Assembly (NCBI RefSeq): GCF_937616625.2 | Contig: NC_065576.1 | Location: 10,480,501-10,544,500, forward strand | DNA: 64,000 bases | Source of the DNA: Mercurialis annua | Lineage: Eukaryota > Streptophyta > Magnoliopsida > Malpighiales > Euphorbiaceae | Direction: 5' to 3' | Part shown: piece after piece, positions 58,656 through 64,000 of the stretch | Numbering within the stretch: position 1 is the stretch's first letter | Layout: each line of letters opens with the position of its first letter | Program-made: the position numbers and the translations under genes | Notes under the pieces: generated by a model | Database searches by the model: none | The model's input: the letters and a program-made list of their open reading frames with translations, nothing else | Told to the model about the DNA's origin: nothing

Positions 58656-60475
58656 TACACCAATAATGACCTATTGTAACATTGATATAATAACATTTTT
58701 CATAAACGTCAATGTAAATATCAAAAACATATTAAAATGACATTTGTTTAAATAACACTAAAAATGACTAATTTTCAGCCTATATTTTCTCCATGATTTC
58801 TATCTCTAAATAACCACTTTCTAATCGTGGTTGTCTCTCATTAGTAAAATCTATCACTTATATAATTCAAAAGAATAAAAGAAAAATTTCCCATGAATAC
58901 AATCTAGCAAATCGAGAAGGAAAAATAAAAAAAATGAAAGTACGTGATTACTTGATGTTCAATCTTAATTTTCTTTGTATTTTTTCTTTTTGATAATTGA
59001 AGAGGGGGAGCGCTTGTATTTTTCTAAAAGTTTAATTTCATTGGAATTTATTGATTTGATTGAATTAGTGGGAGAATTGCACAACAAAGTTTGCTCATTA
59101 ATCTGGAAATTGCAGTGTTCGCTTTGGTGGCAATCAAACGCATGCATTAATTAGAGTTTGGGACGATACCTACATAGTGCTTCTCTTCTGTGCCATTTTT
59201 CTTGACATTTGTTGGTTTATATTTACTCACCACATCAGGTACTATCTTTTACTTCCTTCAAATTATTTATTTGTCATTTGTTTCACTATCTCTATTATAT
59301 TTATTGAAATACCAGTTCAATTATAATATAATTTCATATACATCACTACGTCACCAAACATTCCTTTCCATCCAATTTTTATTTCTATTATTTGGGGGAT
59401 TTTTATTTTTGCCAAGCTTTTGAATTACTAGATTTTTTTTTAATTTTATATTCATTCTTTTTAAAGGCATTTTCAATTAATTTCCTGATTTGTTTTTTAT
59501 CTATGCAGGAACATTTCTTCATATTGGAATGTTACGTTTTAGTGAATCTCACTCTAGCTATGCAATTTATTTGTTTTTTTATAATCCTTATTACCATGGA
59601 TTCAGATTTCTTTAATTTCTTATGCAGATAGCAATACCTCTTGAGAAGCTGATTCATCAAATTGTTTCCTTAGCCCTTTAACTCCAGCTGATGTCCTTAG
59701 AGAAAGCTTTGATTCTGATATTGCTTAGGTAATGCCCAAAGCTTCACTTCTAATCACCTGTTAGTTGATTAGGTTTTTAAAATTTTCAATAGTATTGGTA
59801 CGTATTTGTCGCTTGTTGTCCTATTTTTGTAATTTTAACGTTTTGTATTTTCTTCTGAAAGTATTTCTAGCATGAATTATGTCAATGTCCTCTTCAAAGA
59901 AGAGTTGGAAATAGAAAAGTTAAAGTTTATATGGATTGTTGAGAGTAGCACCGCAGTAGTATATCAGAGTGTATTTTGTAAAGAATGTGGAAAAATGTTA
60001 CATAATTTTGTAAAGAATGTTAAAAATATATAAAAATTTGTTATATATTTATTCTATTGATAGATCTACTTTGTTTTTTTTATTTTATATCATGTATGAA
60101 TTGACTAAGCAGTTAATACATATTAAAAAAAGTTATACTAATATATTAAATATATATTATGATAAATAATGTTAGCCATAAGTATTGCAAAAGACATTAT
60201 AATCAGTATAAATAAATACTTATCACGACACTTAATAAATATCATTATAAAAGTGCTATAATAATATTTAATATATGTCGCAATAAATATTTATAAACGT
60301 TACAATAAATGGCTACAAATATTTGTATTAAATGTCACTTAAACACATAACGACACCGGCAAATGTAACATTCCAATGACATTTGTGAAAAATGTTGGTT
60401 TAAATTTTAAACGACGTTTATTTAGCATTAAGTAACATTTCTTTAATGTTACAATAAATCATTTTTGTTGTAGTG
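58656..60475. mobile_element. Non-autonomous CACTA (En/Spm) element
   Basis: It begins CACTACACC and ends TTGTTGTAGTG, inverse termini of the CACTA superfamily, with 3-base ACT duplications. Length is 1820 bp. Subterminal words such as ATGACATTTGT and AACATTTTTCA repeat near both ends. No transposase frame is present, so it would need an autonomous partner. Confidence 0.85.
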
Positions 60476-60896
60476 ACTATAACTTAACAAAAGATTCAAA
60501 CGCATAACCTTGTTCTAATGCAATAAAAGATACAACGTTTTTTTTATGTCAACTCTAAATTTTTGCATGTATAAATTGCATCAATCTAAATTGCTTTATA
60601 AATCGTTTTCAATTTATGGGTTTCTTACTCTCTTTCCTTGATTAGATAAATGGATATTGCTACTAGATAATAATAACAGTAATCGTATTAACTAAATTAA
60701 ATAAATATCATTTATGTGAATTGATGTTTAAAAACAATAAATTAAAATATTATATAATTTTTAATAAAAACACTGACTAATTCAATATTGATTATAAATA
60801 AAATAAAATTAATATAATAATAAATTTAGTTAATATATATATTGACAAATCACGTTACGAGCCATGTGTCTCACACGTAATGCGAAATTATGTTTA

Positions 60897-61107
60897 TATA
60901 CTATATATAAAAGCACGGATCTCGGGGGGGAGACAATCAATTTATCGAATAATCCTTTTTGATTTGTTACTAAATAAAGATTTTATAGTGATTCACTAAT
61001 TAATTATTTAATTAATCACTATATTAGAATTACAGTCCTGATTAGGATAAAACTGTATTACAATGTAATTTATTTATTTGGTTTTTGACAGAATATCGTT
61101 AATTTAA
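60897..61107 (+). mobile_element. Helitron 5' fragment, part of a nested copy
   Basis: It begins ACTATATATAAAAGCACGG then CTCGGGGGGG, the usual left end, but is cut by the intact unit at 61108. The sequence right of that unit (from 61769) continues the interior of the same family. Confidence 0.5.
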
Positions 61108-61767
61108 TCTATACTATATATAAAAGCACGGATGGGAGGGGGGGACATGCAAATTTACTGAATAATCCTTTTCAGTTTATTACTAAATAAAGGTTTTATA
61201 GTCATTAACTAATTAGTTATTTAATTAATCACTATTGTAATTAAAGTTCTAATTAGAACAGGTAGTTAAATTATCTCCATTTAGTTTTTAAGTTATTTAA
61301 TTAATCACTATTGTAATTAAAGTCCTAATTAGAATAGGTAGCTAAATTATCTCCATTTAATTTTTAGTATGTAAAAAATAACTATATTGTCTCCAAAATA
61401 ATAAGAATATCTATCTTTTAGTTTGATTAAACTATAAAATTAAAATATTGTATTTGGTCAATATATTATTATTTAAATTTTTATCTTATTATTTTTAAGA
61501 TATTATTAATAAAATTAAGTTAAATATTTAATTATGGTTATTATAAAACCAAAAGAAGAATAAATTCAGTATGGAAAAGAAAATTAATAACCGAATATAT
61601 TATATTTATATTTAATTTTACAAAAATTCTTAACTAATTTAATATTAATTATAAATAAAAAATTGATATAATTATAATAAATTTACTAATATGTACATAA
61701 ATTTACTAATATGTACATTGACGAGTTACGTTATGAGCCACGTGCATAGCACGTAATGCAAAACTAG
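61108..61767 (+). mobile_element. Intact Helitron (660 bp), plus orientation
   Basis: It starts TCTATACTATATATAAAAGC and ends ACGTGCATAGCACGTAATGC then AAAACTAG, with A before and T after. The 3' hairpin (ACGTGC/GCACGT with a 3-base loop) lies about 11 bases before CTAG. It is a close relative of 56003-56557 in the other orientation. No RepHel protein. Confidence 0.82.
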
Positions 61768-61768
61768 T

Positions 61769-62350
61769 ATGAAAAAATAGCTAAATTATTTTCTATTTAG
61801 TTGTTGGGGAGAATTTCAATTGGCTGAAAATTAAATTACCTTCGTTCAAAAGAGTTTTTGAATGATTGGAACTCAACTACTCAAATTAAAAGTTAATAAC
61901 TTGAATGATTGGAATGACTCTAATTAAAAGTTAATAATTTGAAAATCTAAAAACTAATATTATAAAGATTTATTTTTATTGCTACGACTACAAGACATAT
62001 TTTTTTTATTTCATCTTTTAATTGTTCAATTTAATTTAAATTAATTTTTATATTTTTTAAATTCTCTTCAAATTAGTAGGAATATTAAACTTTTAGTTTG
62101 ATTGAACTACAAAATTACACGTTAGTCAATATATTATTATTTAAATTCCTATTCTATTTTTCTCATAAATATAATTTTAAAATTTAGTTAGTTACTAATT
62201 ATGGTTATTATACAACCAAAAGGAGAGTAAATTTATTATGAAAAAATAGCTAATGTCTCCAAATTATTAAGAATATTATAATTAGAGTTCTAATAATATG
62301 TAATTTATTTATTTAATTTTTAAAAAATAAATTTTAAATAGAATTTAAAT
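61769..62350 (+). mobile_element. Continuation of the outer Helitron copy
   Basis: Words such as AATAGCTAAATTAT and TATGGTTATTATACAACC match the interior of 61108-61767. It lacks a recognisable 3' hairpin, so its end is uncertain. Confidence 0.4.
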
Positions 62351-62594
62351 AGAATAAAATTATATGGATGAATTAGGATAAAAATTAAAACTAATTGATG
62401 TTAAAAATTATTTATTTAAAATAAACAAACAAGATTAACTAAAGTAAAAGTTTTGATATTTTTTCTAGAGAAAACAACAAAAATTCCAAAAATTGGGCTC
62501 CAATTACACTAATTATCATTTAACTCATTTATTTTACATTCATACCACAAAACACCAAAACTTTACATTCATGCCATCCCAATAAAAAGAAGAC

Positions 62595-62785
62595 ATGTGG
62601 TCTCTCTTTCTCTTTTCCACATAATCCCTTTTTCTCTCTCATGTGTCCCCTTCCTCTCTTTCTCTCTCTTTCTTATCAGGTGGTCCCCCCTTTTTCTCTC
62701 TTTTTTTTATCCCTTTCTCTCTCATGTGTTTCTCTTTCTCTCTTTCTCTCTCCCTCTCTTCCCACGTGGTCCCCCTTTCTCATAT
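62595..62785. repeat. Pyrimidine-rich imperfect direct repeats
   Basis: CTCTCTCATGTGT- and CCACGTGGTCCCCC-type segments recur in a T/C-rich run (62600-62780). It reads as low-complexity DNA in both frames. Confidence 0.75.
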
Positions 62786-63288
62786 ACACACCATATGCCT
62801 TAATAATTCATTTATATAATATAAATTTTGAAAATAATATTACTTTTAATTTTAAAAACTTAAATTTATTAAATTTATTAAATTTTAAAAAAATATATAA
62901 ATACAAAAATAATACAATTTTTATATATTATTAAATTTTTATGCCATGTATAATTATATATTATGATGTATCTATCATGTATAAATATATATCATGATGT
63001 ATCTATAAAGTACATTTTAAAAATGTATCTATCATGTATAAAATATGTATCGGAAAATGTATAAATATATTAATGAACCTATCGAATTAGTCGGTTGATT
63101 CAATTAAATTGATAAAAATTAAAGATAAAAATTAAAAAGTTTAATTAATTCGGTTAATTAAACTCCAATTTACTACATATAATTCACTTTCTCGATCAAA
63201 AGATTTTGGAAAAGATAAATTAATCCACCTACGCGTCTTTTAACTATTTATTTTTTTAAATAATAAATTAATAATTATCTGATATACC
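62786..63288. other. AT-rich spacer
   Basis: Contains a few ATGATGTATCTATCATGTAT-type words (62940-63050) that foreshadow the repeat array to the right. No gene is visible. Confidence 0.4.
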
Positions 63289-63398
63289 TGAGATGTATCG
63301 AAATTGAATCAAATATGTATCGAAAATGAATCGAATATGTATAAAAAAATGAATCAAATATGTATCAAAAATGAATCAAATATGTATCATAAATGTAT

Positions 63399-63448
<50 letters not shown>

Positions 63449-63680
63449 TACACACACACACACACACGTAACAAAACGAAAAAATATATAAAAACAAGAA
63501 AAAATATTTTGAACGATCGAATATATATCAAATATGTATCGGAGATGCATCAAATATGTACTGGGAATGTATCGAAGATGTATCAAATATGTATCGGAAA
63601 TGTATGTTTTGGAAATATATCAAATATGTATCAGAGTTGTATCAAAAATGTATCTGAAATGTATTAAAGATGTATCTGCT
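63289..63680. repeat. Tandem repeats of ATGTATCnAA(A/T) type with (TA)n and (CA)n core
   Basis: A unit of about 12 bases (ATGTATCGAAAA, ATGTATCAAATA) recurs dozens of times. (TA)n occupies 63402-63436 and (CA)n 63436-63468. Frames read across it give Tyr/Ile/Cys-rich nonsense. Confidence 0.85.
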
Positions 63681-64000
63681 CTATACCATCTGCATTTCAT
63701 TACTTTTTTTAATATTTTTTTAATACTTAATCTATTTAATAATATATAAAATAAAAATTAATTTATATATTTAATAATTTATCTTATGCTAATCAAATCT
63801 TTGAAAAATAGAAAATGTATTCTTATGTAGGTTTATGAGTTCGGTGTACTACTTGACAGCTATGCATGCTCTTTGTGCTTCTCTCCACTTTTTCTCTTTA
63901 TGCACGCTTTCCAACATAACATTTACTCACTTTCTATTTCATTTTCTGTCATAACACAAACCACAAATATACAAGAAAATAAATGAATTTAGCTAAATAA
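63681..64000. other. Right-edge spacer
   Basis: AT-rich. A C/T-rich part follows from 63860, but no gene start or repeat is supported within the window. Confidence 0.35.

Larger units (their letters stand above)
58256..60891 (+). mobile_element. Helitron-like unit split by a CACTA element
   Basis: The left end GTACTATATATAAAAGTACGG then GATGGGAGG is the typical 5' start of these units, and the right end near 60880 (GCCATGTGTCTCACACG, TAATGCGAAATTA) is the degenerate 3' hairpin end without a clean CTAG. The CACTA element at 58656-60475 accounts for most of its length. Confidence 0.55.

Noticed and set aside
62597..62934. Ser/Leu/Phe-rich open frames
   Set aside because: They come from a pyrimidine-rich low-complexity run and resemble no protein family.
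63371..63749. Tyr/Ile/Cys-rich open frames
   Set aside because: They are read through the tandem repeat array.

Overview
This window is nuclear DNA from a flowering plant, most likely a eudicot. It holds three spliced genes with GT/AG introns, long AT-rich spacers, and dense layers of plant-type transposons: long-LTR Ty3 elements, a young Ty1/copia, Tourist, Stowaway and hAT MITEs, a CACTA element and Helitrons. I cannot name the species from the sequence.

Layout. 1-5815 is the 5' part of a Tekay/Del-like Ty3 element on the minus strand: 5' LTR, primer-binding site, and gag-protease-RT-RNase H running off the left edge. 5816-23280 is a nested retrotransposon graveyard with four more long LTRs of the same general type, two facing copies of a different LTR (Tat/Ogre-like), and a decayed RT fragment. 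It is interrupted at 17561-18825 by an intact two-exon papain-family cysteine protease gene. 23281-27031 is mostly unrecognised, with one Helitron remnant.

Genes. 27032-40681 (minus) is a complete 20-exon plastid ABC1K/aarF-type kinase gene, and all exon phases join to give 758 residues. Its third-to-last and second-to-last exons are separated by a complete, antisense, very young Ty1/copia element (28078-32927). That element has one open polyprotein frame, LTRs that differ only by a 3-base indel, and a perfect GAGTG target duplication. 42692-49758 (minus) is a complete 11-exon SERK co-receptor kinase gene of exactly 625 codons, with a Tourist-like MITE in intron 9. The two genes lie in tandem on the minus strand with about 2 kb between them.

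50300-64000 has no recognisable gene. It is a stack of nested DNA transposons (Stowaway inside hAT inside a long-TIR element), at least five Helitron-like units sharing a hairpin plus CTAG end, a non-autonomous CACTA element with an ACT duplication inside one Helitron, large (TA)n tracts, and tandem repeats at the right edge.

Most notable beyond annotation: (i) the long Ty3 LTRs share a cassette of 16-bp palindromes at the same relative position, with the same architecture but different bases, so both arms have changed together; (ii) the cassette lies inside what looks like a conserved intron within the LTR; (iii) the young copia sits in the ABC1K gene; (iv) the SERK start codon is overlapped by an out-of-frame upstream ORF.
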